This document shows positions 21,209-28,559 of a stretch of 64,000 bases of DNA, piece by piece. The translations under genes and the position numbers were made by a program. Source of the stretch: Winogradskyella ursingii (GTDB taxonomy: Bacteria > Bacteroidota > Bacteroidia > Flavobacteriales > Flavobacteriaceae); contig NZ_JABFDH010000003.1 of assembly GCF_013403975.1 (NCBI RefSeq), positions 558,001 to 622,000 on the forward strand. The letters are read 5' to 3'. A model generated the notes under the pieces. It saw nothing but the letters and a program-made list of their open reading frames with translations, made no database searches and was not told where the DNA came from. Position 1 is the stretch's first letter; the number at the start of each line of letters is the position of its first letter.

Positions 21209-21243
21209 ATAGACTGTAACAAACTATTATAAAAACAGTCTAT
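21209..21243. repeat. 9-bp inverted repeat downstream of clpB
   Basis: ATAGACTGT (21209-21217) and ACAGTCTAT (21235-21243) pair perfectly across a 17-base A/T-rich loop, 10 bases after the clpB stop and ahead of the main terminator. There is no U-tract. It may be a pause or processing hairpin. Confidence 0.5.
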
Positions 21244-21260
21244 AGATTGATTGGTTGGTT

Positions 21261-21306
21261 AAAAGCAGCACAAGGTTTAAGAAATTATAACATGTGCTGC
21301 TTTTTT
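21261..21306 (+). terminator. Intrinsic terminator of clpB
   Basis: AAAAGCAGCACA (21261-21272) pairs with TGTGCTGCTTTT (21293-21304) across a 20-base loop, ending in TTTTTT. It follows the shorter hairpin at 21209. Confidence 0.8.
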
Positions 21307-21361
21307 ATTTCAAAAACAGAAATATTATATTTTATACCTTACGATAATTAATCCGACCAAA

Positions 21362-21760
21362 ATGGGCATTATTAAATATTACGACTTTAAAGATTCAGAA
21401 TGTTTCATTTTTGATGAGTTCATTATCAACCAAATTAAAGAAGGTGTGGTCATAGAACCTCATCATAACGATAAGCTGAACGAAGTTATTCAAGAACATT
21501 TCAGTGGCAAAGACATGGTTTATGTGTCAAATAGGGTAAAATCTTATTCAGTAAATCCTTTGGTATATCCGGAAACTAAACAAATTCCGAATCTAATAGC
21601 TATAGCGATGATTCCCCTAACTGAAACTATGCGAAAAAGCGCTCAATATGAAAAACAATTCTTTGACAAACCCTATCAAATTTTTGATTCTTTAAGCAAA
21701 GCCATTCAGTGGGTGCACCAAATACTGAATGAAAAAGTGACAAAAGACAAACTAAATTAG
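21362..21760 (+). CDS. Conserved hypothetical protein, possible STAS/SpoIIAA-like fold
   Basis: 132 residues, soluble, no signal peptide. The alternating pattern (VVIEPHHNDKLNEVIQEHFSGKDMVYVSNRV, NLIAIAMIPLTE, YQIFDSLSKAIQWVHQIL) resembles the small STAS/SpoIIAA-like proteins of flavobacteria, but I see no diagnostic motif. The start is the only suitable ATG. A 9-bp inverted repeat follows at 21801. The role is unknown. Confidence 0.6.
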   Translation: MGIIKYYDFKDSECFIFDEFIINQIKEGVVIEPHHNDKLNEVIQEHFSGKDMVYVSNRVKSYSVNPLVYPETKQIPNLIAIAMIPLTETMRKSAQYEKQFFDKPYQIFDSLSKAIQWVHQILNEKVTKDKLN

Positions 21761-21800
21761 TTTTAACCGTCGTACAAAACGCCCTACATCTAGGGTAAAT

Positions 21801-21829
21801 TGATTGCATAAATCTTAACCATGCAATCA
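21801..21829. repeat. 9-bp inverted repeat in the gap before deoC
   Basis: TGATTGCAT (21801-21809) and ATGCAATCA (21821-21829) are a perfect inverted repeat with an 11-base spacer, in the gap between 21760 and deoC. There is no long U-tract, so it is either a weak terminator of the upstream gene or a regulatory site. Confidence 0.45.
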
Positions 21830-21934
21830 TGTATAATTATTTCATATTGAAATAGCTACGAAGTTATTAACAATTATTCGACAAAATACATGATAAAATT
21901 TTGTTATAAAGCAGCATTTTAACGGATAAATATA

Positions 21935-21942
21935 TACTTTTG
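21935..21942 (+). promoter_or_regulatory. -7 promoter element upstream of deoC
   Basis: TACTTTTG matches TANNTTTG and lies 107 bases before the deoC ATG, giving a leader of about 100 bases. No TTG is at the expected spacing. Confidence 0.5.
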
Positions 21943-22048
21943 TCTAGCTATTTAATTCCAACTTTTACATTAATAATATAAATTCTATTTGATAATTCTC
22001 AAATAATCGGAATTGTCATGTTTAATTTTAAAAAAAGCCTACTTCCCA

Positions 22049-22711
22049 ATGGAATTGAATAGATATATAGATCATACCCTTTTAAAAGCATCTGCTACTG
22101 AGGCAGATATTCTTAAACTCTGTAAAGAAGCCATTAAATACCAATTTTGCGCAGTTTGTATAAATAGCGATTATGTACATATTGCAAAACAAGCTTTAGA
22201 AAAATCGGAGATAAAAATTTGCTCAGTCATTGGCTTCCCTTTAGGAGCAATGTCTACAGAAGCAAAAATTCATGAAGCCAAAACAGCTATAGATCAAGGA
22301 GCTTCAGAAATAGATATGGTAATGAATATTGGCCGTTTAAAAAGCAAAAATCATGTGGCAGTTTTAAAAGATATCAGCGATGTGAAACGTGCCATCGGCA
22401 AAATTCCTTTAAAAGTTATACTTGAAATAAGCGACCTATCTAAAAATGAAATCGTTAAAGCTTGTGAAATTTGTATTGATGCAAATGCTGATTTTGTTAA
22501 AACCTCAACCGGATTTTCTAAAAGTGGAGCCACACTAACCGCTGTAAAAATTATGAGAAAATCAGTGAAGAATAAATTGAAAGTAAAAGCCTCAGGCGGA
22601 ATTAATGATGCCGAAACTGCCTTAAAATATGTTGAAGTTGGCGTGGATAGAATTGGTACATCTTCTGGAGTTAATATAATGACAGAATATATGACAAACT
22701 TAGCTTCTTAA
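22049..22711 (+). CDS. deoC: Deoxyribose-phosphate aldolase
   Basis: 220 residues. It cleaves 2-deoxyribose 5-phosphate to glyceraldehyde 3-phosphate and acetaldehyde in deoxynucleoside salvage. The Schiff-base lysine is Lys151 (FVKTSTGF). The second lysine is Lys180 (VKASGG), and the proton-relay Asp89 lies in SEIDMVMN. I chose ATG 22049 (MELNRYIDHTLLK) because family members begin there. A TTG 12 codons upstream would add an unrelated tail. It is cytosolic. No other deo genes lie nearby. Confidence 0.96.
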   Translation: MELNRYIDHTLLKASATEADILKLCKEAIKYQFCAVCINSDYVHIAKQALEKSEIKICSVIGFPLGAMSTEAKIHEAKTAIDQGASEIDMVMNIGRLKSKNHVAVLKDISDVKRAIGKIPLKVILEISDLSKNEIVKACEICIDANADFVKTSTGFSKSGATLTAVKIMRKSVKNKLKVKASGGINDAETALKYVEVGVDRIGTSSGVNIMTEYMTNLAS

Positions 22712-22761
22712 TAAACTTATTATTTAACAAACTTTTTCATAAGCACGCAAAATTTCTATCC

Positions 22762-22769
22762 TATATTTG
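22762..22769 (+). promoter_or_regulatory. -7 promoter element for the gene at 22794
   Basis: TATATTTG matches TANNTTTG and lies 24 bases before the ATG. It argues against the upstream TTG at 22767-22769, which overlaps the element itself. Confidence 0.55.
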
Positions 22770-22793
22770 ATAATCAACCAAAAATGCTTGATT

Positions 22794-23246
22794 ATGAAAT
22801 CTATTCTGTCGATTGTTCTGCTAAGTTTTTGTTTTTTATCATTTTCACAAACATCTTCGGACGAAGAACTTATAAAAGCAACACTCAACAACTATATCGA
22901 AGGCTTTTATCAAGGTGACACCCTCAAATTACAGTCCGCATTAAAACCAAAATTATATAAATTTGGTTATTGGAAAAATAAAGACACTGGAGCATATGAA
23001 TTTTCCAATCAAATGACTTACGATAGAGCTATTGCCTATGCCAAGAATGTTCTAGAAAAAAAACAACAGAAGGGAAGTGATGTAATCAGGAAAATAGAGA
23101 TTTTAGATGTGGGCAATCACATTGCTGCTGGTAAAGTTACGGCTTGGTGGGGAATTGATTATATGCTATTATCAAAAGACAATGGCAAATGGATGATAGA
23201 ACAGGTAATCTGGGAAGGGCCTCTGGAAAAATCGCATACCAACTAA
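22794..23246 (+). CDS. Secreted NTF2-like (Lumazine_bd_2 type) protein
   Basis: 150 residues from the ATG at 22794. A signal peptide (MKSILSIVLLSFCFLSFSQ) is followed by an NTF2/SnoaL-like cone fold: LIKATLNNYIEGFYQGDTLKLQSALKPKLYKFG, then AYAKNV, IEILDVGNHIAAGKVTAWWGIDYMLLSKDNGKWMIEQVIW. The pattern is that of putative lumazine-binding proteins in Bacteroidota (PF12893). The ligand is unknown. The longer TTG start would place the signal peptide internally and overlaps the promoter box. The histidine phosphatase gene begins 15 bases downstream, so the two are probably co-transcribed. Confidence 0.8.
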   Translation: MKSILSIVLLSFCFLSFSQTSSDEELIKATLNNYIEGFYQGDTLKLQSALKPKLYKFGYWKNKDTGAYEFSNQMTYDRAIAYAKNVLEKKQQKGSDVIRKIEILDVGNHIAAGKVTAWWGIDYMLLSKDNGKWMIEQVIWEGPLEKSHTN

Positions 23247-23261
23247 TAATTGTTATATGTC

Positions 23262-23780
23262 ATGAAAAAACTCATCGTAATTCTTCTCATTTCAATGGTT
23301 GCTTTTCCATCTTGTGCACAGAAAAAAGACAAAGATAAAGACGAGGCAACATCAACCTATTATTTAATAAGACATGCTGAAAAAGATCGCTCTGATGAAT
23401 CCAATCGCAATCCGAACTTGAAAGATGAAGGCTTACAACGTGCAGAAAACTGGGCTAAACATTTTGAGGATATAAAATTTGACGCAGTGTATTCTACAGA
23501 TTACAATCGTACCAAACAAACTGCTATGCCAACAGCAACAGCAAACAATGTGAATTTACAGTTTTACAATCCTAGTAATATTAATTTTGAGGAATTCTTA
23601 GCTAAAACTAAAGGACAGACCGTATTGATTGTTGGTCACAGTAACACCACTCCGATGTTTACCAACGGGCTTTTGGGCGAGAAAAAATATGAGGACATGT
23701 CAGACGATGATAATTCTAGACTCTTCAAAGTCATAATAGCAAAAAACAAGAAAACCTCAGAAGTTTCAGTTGTTGAGTAA
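23262..23780 (+). CDS. Exported histidine phosphatase family protein
   Basis: 172 residues from ATG 23262. The N-terminal signal peptide ends in AFPSCAQ, a weak lipobox with Cys18. The branch-1 histidine phosphatase core follows: YLIRHAEK, with the phospho-acceptor His38 next to Arg37, YSTDYNRTKQTA with Arg83, and VGHSNTTP with His126. The substrate is unknown; periplasmic phosphomonoester hydrolysis is likely. Its last 15 bases overlap the 3' end of the convergent DUF6503 gene. An upstream TTG (23250) is possible but adds only four residues. Confidence 0.87.
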   Translation: MKKLIVILLISMVAFPSCAQKKDKDKDEATSTYYLIRHAEKDRSDESNRNPNLKDEGLQRAENWAKHFEDIKFDAVYSTDYNRTKQTAMPTATANNVNLQFYNPSNINFEEFLAKTKGQTVLIVGHSNTTPMFTNGLLGEKKYEDMSDDDNSRLFKVIIAKNKKTSEVSVVE

Positions 23781-24530
23781 ATCTACGGTAACGTCGTTAA
23801 GCTGTATAGTAGAAAGTAGAGTAAGCTTATCGGCTTCAAACGCTTTTCCCATTTCGGTAAGTGAAACGGATTTATCCTCGGTTTTATAATTATTATAATC
23901 CACAAAACGTAAACCATTAATATACCGTTCATTATACGCTTTTCTAAATCGCATGCCTTTGCCGTCCGATTCATTATATGAGTAAGCTAAATATTCTAAC
24001 TTAAAAGTTTCTTGATTAATCCAATAAATAAATTCATCTTCATAATCTTCACCACCACCAGTTTCACTGAAGGTCACTTTTATTTTATGATAGGCATGAT
24101 TATCGATGCGCTCCTCCCCTATTAATTCCTTTTTAACAGCTTTGTCATTAAGACCATATGGTAAAACTGAAAAATAATGAACGGAATTTACCGAGGCTGT
24201 ATAATTGCTTGCAATAGAATCTTCCAACACAGCAACTTCATCATTTATAAAACGTCTAAAGCCATCGTTGGTGAGGACATCAAAAATTGAGTCGTTACTA
24301 TTTTCTACCGCAGCTCTCAATAACAAAAAATCTCCGTTGTTCCTTTTGGCTGCATAAGACTTGTCTCTAAATTTAAATCCTATATCCGAATTTCCAAACT
24401 TCTCACCTCCAGAAACTTCAATGGATTTATCAATAATTTGATTAGCAGTAAGAATTTCAACCTGTGAATCGTTTTTATTTTTACAACCCAGAATCGTGAA
24501 AGCGACAAAAACAACAATCAAATATTTCAT
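23766..24530 (-). CDS. DUF6503-family lipoprotein
   Basis: 254 residues. Lipobox TILGC (Cys16). The mature part begins ANQIIDKSIEVSGGEKFGNSDIGFKFRDKSY and continues as a beta-rich, LolA/LppX-like fold (YEDEFIYWINQETFKLEYLAYSY, RYINGLRFVDYNNYKTED). The SGGEKF...FRDK pattern is that of DUF6503 in flavobacteria. A lipid or lipoprotein carrier role is possible by fold only. It has a -7 element at 24556. Its 3' end overlaps the phosphatase gene by 15 bases. Confidence 0.78.
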   Translation of the reverse strand: MKYLIVVFVAFTILGCKNKNDSQVEILTANQIIDKSIEVSGGEKFGNSDIGFKFRDKSYAAKRNNGDFLLLRAAVENSNDSIFDVLTNDGFRRFINDEVAVLEDSIASNYTASVNSVHYFSVLPYGLNDKAVKKELIGEERIDNHAYHKIKVTFSETGGGEDYEDEFIYWINQETFKLEYLAYSYNESDGKGMRFRKAYNERYINGLRFVDYNNYKTEDKSVSLTEMGKAFEADKLTLLSTIQLNDVTVDLLNN

Positions 24531-24535
24531 ATTTA

Positions 24536-24543
24536 TACTTTTG
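24536..24543 (+). promoter_or_regulatory. Possible distal -7 element upstream of smpB
   Basis: TACTTTTG matches TANNTTTG on the plus strand, 142 bases before smpB and beside the start of the minus-strand DUF6503 gene. It could give a longer smpB leader or be chance. Confidence 0.3.
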
Positions 24544-24555
24544 AATAGGAAGTCG

Positions 24556-24563
24556 CAAAGTTA
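24556..24563 (-). promoter_or_regulatory. -7 promoter element of the DUF6503 gene
   Basis: On the minus strand this reads TAACTTTG, a match to TANNTTTG, 25 bases upstream of the start at 24530. Confidence 0.5.
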
Positions 24564-24671
24564 ACCAATCATTACACTTAACAATAAAATAAGATCAGTC
24601 AATTGTTATGTTTTTACAATGATGTTTCTAAAACTTCAAGCTTACTTCTTCAAACTTCAGACTTACTTTCA

Positions 24672-24679
24672 TACCTTTG
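24672..24679 (+). promoter_or_regulatory. -7 promoter element abutting smpB
   Basis: TACCTTTG matches TANNTTTG and ends 6 bases before the smpB ATG. The predicted transcript therefore has a leader of only 0-3 bases. Confidence 0.55.
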
Positions 24680-24685
24680 CTATAC

Positions 24686-25144
24686 ATGCAAAACAAGGTC
24701 AACATTCTCAATAAAAAAGCACGATTCCAATATGAGATATTGGATAAATATACTGCAGGAATTGTACTAACTGGCACGGAAATCAAATCCATTAGAGCCA
24801 GCAAAGCATCTATTGCCGAAGGTTTTTGTGAATTTAATGAACATGGTGAGCTTTTTGTTATTAACATGACGGTCGAAGAATATAAATACGGTACGCACTA
24901 CAACCATAGACCTAAGCAAGAACGCAAATTACTGCTGAACAAAAGGGAGTTGAAAAAGCTCGAAAAAGAGGTGAACATAAAGGGAAATGCAATTATCCCT
25001 ACACGCTTATTTCTTAACGATAGAGGTCTGGCAAAACTTGAAATTGCGCTTGCCAAGGGTAAAAAACTTTACGACAAACGCGAAACCATCAAAGACCGAG
25101 ATAACAAGCGAAACTTAGACCGCATTAAAAAAATCTATAACTAA
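24686..25144 (+). CDS. smpB: SsrA-binding protein SmpB
   Basis: 152 residues. It binds tmRNA and delivers it to stalled ribosomes in trans-translation. The OB-fold core is visible: NKKARFQYEILDKYTAGIVLTGTEIKSIRASKASIAEGF, YKYGTHYNHRPKQERKLLLNKRELKKLE, and the basic tail GKKLYDKRETIKDRDNKRNLDRIKK that enters the mRNA channel. I chose ATG 24686. The TTG at 24677 overlaps the -7 element. The tmRNA gene itself is not in this window. Confidence 0.97.
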   Translation: MQNKVNILNKKARFQYEILDKYTAGIVLTGTEIKSIRASKASIAEGFCEFNEHGELFVINMTVEEYKYGTHYNHRPKQERKLLLNKRELKKLEKEVNIKGNAIIPTRLFLNDRGLAKLEIALAKGKKLYDKRETIKDRDNKRNLDRIKKIYN

Positions 25145-25185
25145 AATTTAAGATAGTTATAACTTCTACCCATTCATTTTTATTC

Positions 25186-25193
25186 TATGTTTG
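25186..25193 (+). promoter_or_regulatory. -7 promoter element upstream of the DUF5686 gene
   Basis: TATGTTTG matches TANNTTTG and lies 109 bases before the ATG at 25302, implying a leader of about 100 bases. Confidence 0.45.
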
Positions 25194-25301
25194 AAACGGT
25201 ATTGGCAACTAATTGATCAAGAACGGTATCTTTATCAATATAGTAGCAGCATTAATTCACATCAATAAAAAATATTCGCTTTAAACAATCAATCATCAAA
25301 A

Positions 25302-27767
25302 ATGATAAAAAAATCGCTCTTTGCATTTCTATTAATATTCTCATCTTTAGCTTCAGCACAAATTGTAGGTACTGTAACTGACACCAATAGCGAACCGCTT
25401 CCTTTCGTCAACATCCTAATAGAGAATACCTATAAAGGCACTACTACTAATGACGATGGTTATTACGAACTCAATATTATAGAGCCCAACACCTACACCG
25501 TTGTATTCACATATCTTGGTTACAAAACTTTAAAAAGGACGGTAACTATAAGTAAGTTTCCATACGTCTTAAACGCTACCTTAAAAGAAGAGTCTGTCTC
25601 GCTCAATGAAGTTGTGGTTAATTCCGAGGAAAATCCCGCAAATATAATTATGCGTCAGGCTATTGAAAAAAGAAAGGAAAATCTTGAGAAAATTAAATCT
25701 TTTAATGCTGATTTTTATTCACGTGGACTTATCAGAATCAAGGATGCTCCAGAAAAAATTCTAGGTCAAGAAGTTGGTGATTTTGATGGTGCATTAGACT
25801 CAACACGAACAGGTATTTTGTATTTATCTGAAACAATATCAAAAATTCAATATTTACAACCCGATAAATTGAAGGAAAAAGTAACTGCAAGTAAAGTAAG
25901 CGGTGACGATAACGGCTTCAGTTTCAACAGTGCATTGGATGTTGATTTTAATTTTTATAATAATACGATTGAATTTGGCAGCGAAATGGTGTCTCCAATT
26001 GCCAATAACGCTTTTAGCTATTACCGTTACAAGCTTGATGGTGTTTTTTATGACGAACGCGGAAATCTTATTAATAAAATAAATGTGATCCCAAGACGGG
26101 AAAACGATCCTGTTTTCTCAGGCTTTATCTATATCGTTGAAGACCAATGGACCATCTATGCTCTAGAATTGGATATTACTGGAGCACAAGCGAGGATTCC
26201 AGCAGCAGATCTCATTTCGTTAAAACAAAGTTTTTCATATTCTGAAAAAGAGAATATCTGGCCAATAATCTCACAAAGTATCGACTTTAAATATGGCCTA
26301 TTTGGGTTTAATGGCGATGGCAGATTTACAGCTGTCTACAGTAATTATGAATTTAATTTAGGACTCACAAAAAAAGATTTTGGAAGAGAATTAGTAGCTG
26401 TTGAAGCAGAAGCCAATAAAAAAGATTCCCTTTTCTGGAATACCATAAGACCTGTACCACTTACGGACGAAGAGCGTACGGATTACATTAAAAAAGATAG
26501 CATCCAATTAGTCAGAGAATCTAAACCCTATCTAGATTCAATAGACCGTGCCAATAACAAATTTAAATTAGGCGATATTTTAGGCTATACCTATCAAAAC
26601 TCTCATAAGGATTTTAGGCTCGGTTATGATATTCCGTTAGGTGGAGTACAGTTTAACACCGTTCAAGGTTACAGCGCAAATGCCAATATTTTTTTTACTA
26701 AAAACTATGATGAATTTAGACGCTACTTTAGGGCTAACGCATCCTTACAATATGGATTTTCTGATGACCGTTTAAGAGCCGCGGGTTCCTTAAGTTATAA
26801 GTTTAATAATACAAGTCGACGGTTTCTCACATTGTCTGGAGGAGTTAGCACAGCACAGTTTAATCCTTCAAACCCTATAACACCACTCATTAATTCTGTG
26901 AGCACATTGTTTTTCGAAGATAATTACATGAAAATTTATGACCGTAGTTTTATTCAGCTCAATTATTCCGAAGAACTATTCAATGGTTTTAGACTATATG
27001 CAGGTGTAAGTTACGAGAGACGAAAAGCTCTATTTAATACTACAGATCAAGTCTATATAAATCAAGATAATGATGTGTACACCAGCAACAACCCCTTAAA
27101 TGAAAGTGCATTTGGCATTGCTCCTTTTGAAACACACAATATTATAAAAGTAAATGTAACAGCACAGATCAATTTTGGTCAAGAATATTTAAGCTATCCC
27201 GATAGTAAATTCAATGTTGGTAACGAGGATTACCCAACCCTATTATTAGGTTATGAAAAAGGTTTGGGTGCCACAAATAGCGATTATAATTTTGATCAAA
27301 TCAAAGCAAGCTTATACCAAACGTTCAGCATTAAGGATAAAGGGCGATTTAGATATAATCTAAAAGGCGGCAAGTTTGCCAATGCAAAAAACCTAGCATT
27401 TATGGATTACCAACATTTTAACGGTAATCAAACCCACGTGAGCACTGAAGGTAACTACACCAATGTTTTTAATAATTTAGACTATTATTCAATGAGCACA
27501 CAAGATGCTTATTTTGAAGGTCACATAGAGCATGACTTTAATGGCTTTATTTTAGGAAAAATTCCATTGTTAAATAAACTGAATTTTAATTTAGTGGTTG
27601 GCGCACACCTTTTGTCAACACCAGAGAATAATCCCTATCAAGAATATTCCGTTGGTTTGGATAATATAGGTTGGGGGAAATTTCGTTTCTTACGAGTGGA
27701 TTACATTCGTTCATATCAAAGCGGGTTTCAAAGTGATGCGATTTTGTTTGGTTTGAAATTCTTTTAA
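25302..27767 (+). CDS. DUF5686 outer-membrane protein with CarboxypepD_reg-like N-terminus
   Basis: 821 residues. A signal peptide (MIKKSLFAFLLIFSSLASAQ) precedes a carboxypeptidase-regulatory-like domain at 20-105 (IVGTVTDTNSEPLPFVNILIENTYKGTTTN, LNEVVVNSEENPANIIMRQA). The rest is DUF5686: a periplasmic part (NADFYSRGLIRIKD) and, from about 420, alternating amphipathic strands ending in an aromatic residue (the last residues are LFGLKFF), typical of an outer-membrane barrel. It lacks a TonB plug, so it is not a SusC-type receptor. The function is unknown. Confidence 0.85.
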   Translation: MIKKSLFAFLLIFSSLASAQIVGTVTDTNSEPLPFVNILIENTYKGTTTNDDGYYELNIIEPNTYTVVFTYLGYKTLKRTVTISKFPYVLNATLKEESVSLNEVVVNSEENPANIIMRQAIEKRKENLEKIKSFNADFYSRGLIRIKDAPEKILGQEVGDFDGALDSTRTGILYLSETISKIQYLQPDKLKEKVTASKVSGDDNGFSFNSALDVDFNFYNNTIEFGSEMVSPIANNAFSYYRYKLDGVFYDERGNLINKINVIPRRENDPVFSGFIYIVEDQWTIYALELDITGAQARIPAADLISLKQSFSYSEKENIWPIISQSIDFKYGLFGFNGDGRFTAVYSNYEFNLGLTKKDFGRELVAVEAEANKKDSLFWNTIRPVPLTDEERTDYIKKDSIQLVRESKPYLDSIDRANNKFKLGDILGYTYQNSHKDFRLGYDIPLGGVQFNTVQGYSANANIFFTKNYDEFRRYFRANASLQYGFSDDRLRAAGSLSYKFNNTSRRFLTLSGGVSTAQFNPSNPITPLINSVSTLFFEDNYMKIYDRSFIQLNYSEELFNGFRLYAGVSYERRKALFNTTDQVYINQDNDVYTSNNPLNESAFGIAPFETHNIIKVNVTAQINFGQEYLSYPDSKFNVGNEDYPTLLLGYEKGLGATNSDYNFDQIKASLYQTFSIKDKGRFRYNLKGGKFANAKNLAFMDYQHFNGNQTHVSTEGNYTNVFNNLDYYSMSTQDAYFEGHIEHDFNGFILGKIPLLNKLNFNLVVGAHLLSTPENNPYQEYSVGLDNIGWGKFRFLRVDYIRSYQSGFQSDAILFGLKFF

Positions 27768-27828
27768 CTTTAATGCTTAATCATTGCCGGACAGTTAGTA
27801 TCACATTAGTAAAACAAATACTTTTAAA

Positions 27829-28350
27829 ATGAAAAAACTAATATTAGCGTTTATGTTTGCCTCATTCTTCTTAAGTGCTCAAGAAGAAACTAAAGACTAT
27901 ACTAAAAACGTAGCCACAATAGACAGCACTATCGAAACACTCTACACGGTAATTTCTGGTGATAAAGGTTTTGAGCGCAATTGGGATTTATTCAAACATT
28001 TGTTTCATGCAAATGCAAAGTTAATTGCAACAGGAAAAAACGAAGATGGGAAAACCGTAGTACGCTACATGAGCCCAGATGACTACATCAACACATCTGG
28101 CAAATGGTTGGTCGAAAATGGTTTTCACGAAGTAGAAATCAATCGAGAAGTTCAAACATTTGGTCATATTACTCAAGTTTTTAGCACTTACGAATCTTTC
28201 AGAACTAAAACAGATGACCAACCATTTATGCGAGGTATCAATAGCATTCAACTATTAAACGATGGAGAGCGTTGGTGGATCATCAATATTTATTGGATGC
28301 AAGAATCTGAAGAATTCCCCATTCCAAAAGCATACTTACCGCAGCAGTAA
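27829..28350 (+). CDS. Secreted NTF2/SnoaL-like protein
   Basis: 173 residues. A short signal peptide (MKKLILAFMFASFFLSAQ) is followed by an NTF2-like fold: VATIDSTIETLYTVISGDKGFERNWDLFKHLFHANAKL, VVRYMSPDDYI, EINREVQTFGHITQVFSTYESF, RGINSIQLLNDGERWWIINIYWMQES. No catalytic residues can be assigned. It lies between the DUF5686 gene and the S15 peptidase gene on the same strand, with gaps of 61 and 209 bases. A TACTTTTA sequence just before the ATG is one base off the -7 element. Confidence 0.75.
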   Translation: MKKLILAFMFASFFLSAQEETKDYTKNVATIDSTIETLYTVISGDKGFERNWDLFKHLFHANAKLIATGKNEDGKTVVRYMSPDDYINTSGKWLVENGFHEVEINREVQTFGHITQVFSTYESFRTKTDDQPFMRGINSIQLLNDGERWWIINIYWMQESEEFPIPKAYLPQQ

Positions 28351-28559
28351 TAACTGCGAAGTCAGGAATCCACATTCAGTTGTACCAAATAAAGGATTTT
28401 GCATCATCTGCGGAATAACAAAAAGAGAAATAAACACAGTTTGACTAAATTAATTGCGCAACATCACTCAAACTCACTATTAAGTTTAAACAATTCTTAA
28501 ACAGATTTTAAATCTAAAATTAAGTCCGTATTTTTAAAAAGTACAAAAACCGTCATAAC

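Noticed and set aside
22013..22048. TTG start for deoC giving 12 extra residues
   Set aside because: The family begins at MELNRYIDHTLLK. The extra residues match nothing and ATG 22049 is available.
28351..28559. Short reading frame or RNA between the NTF2-like gene and the S15 peptidase gene
   Set aside because: I see only the tail of a frame overlapping the upstream gene and no stable hairpin or promoter element.
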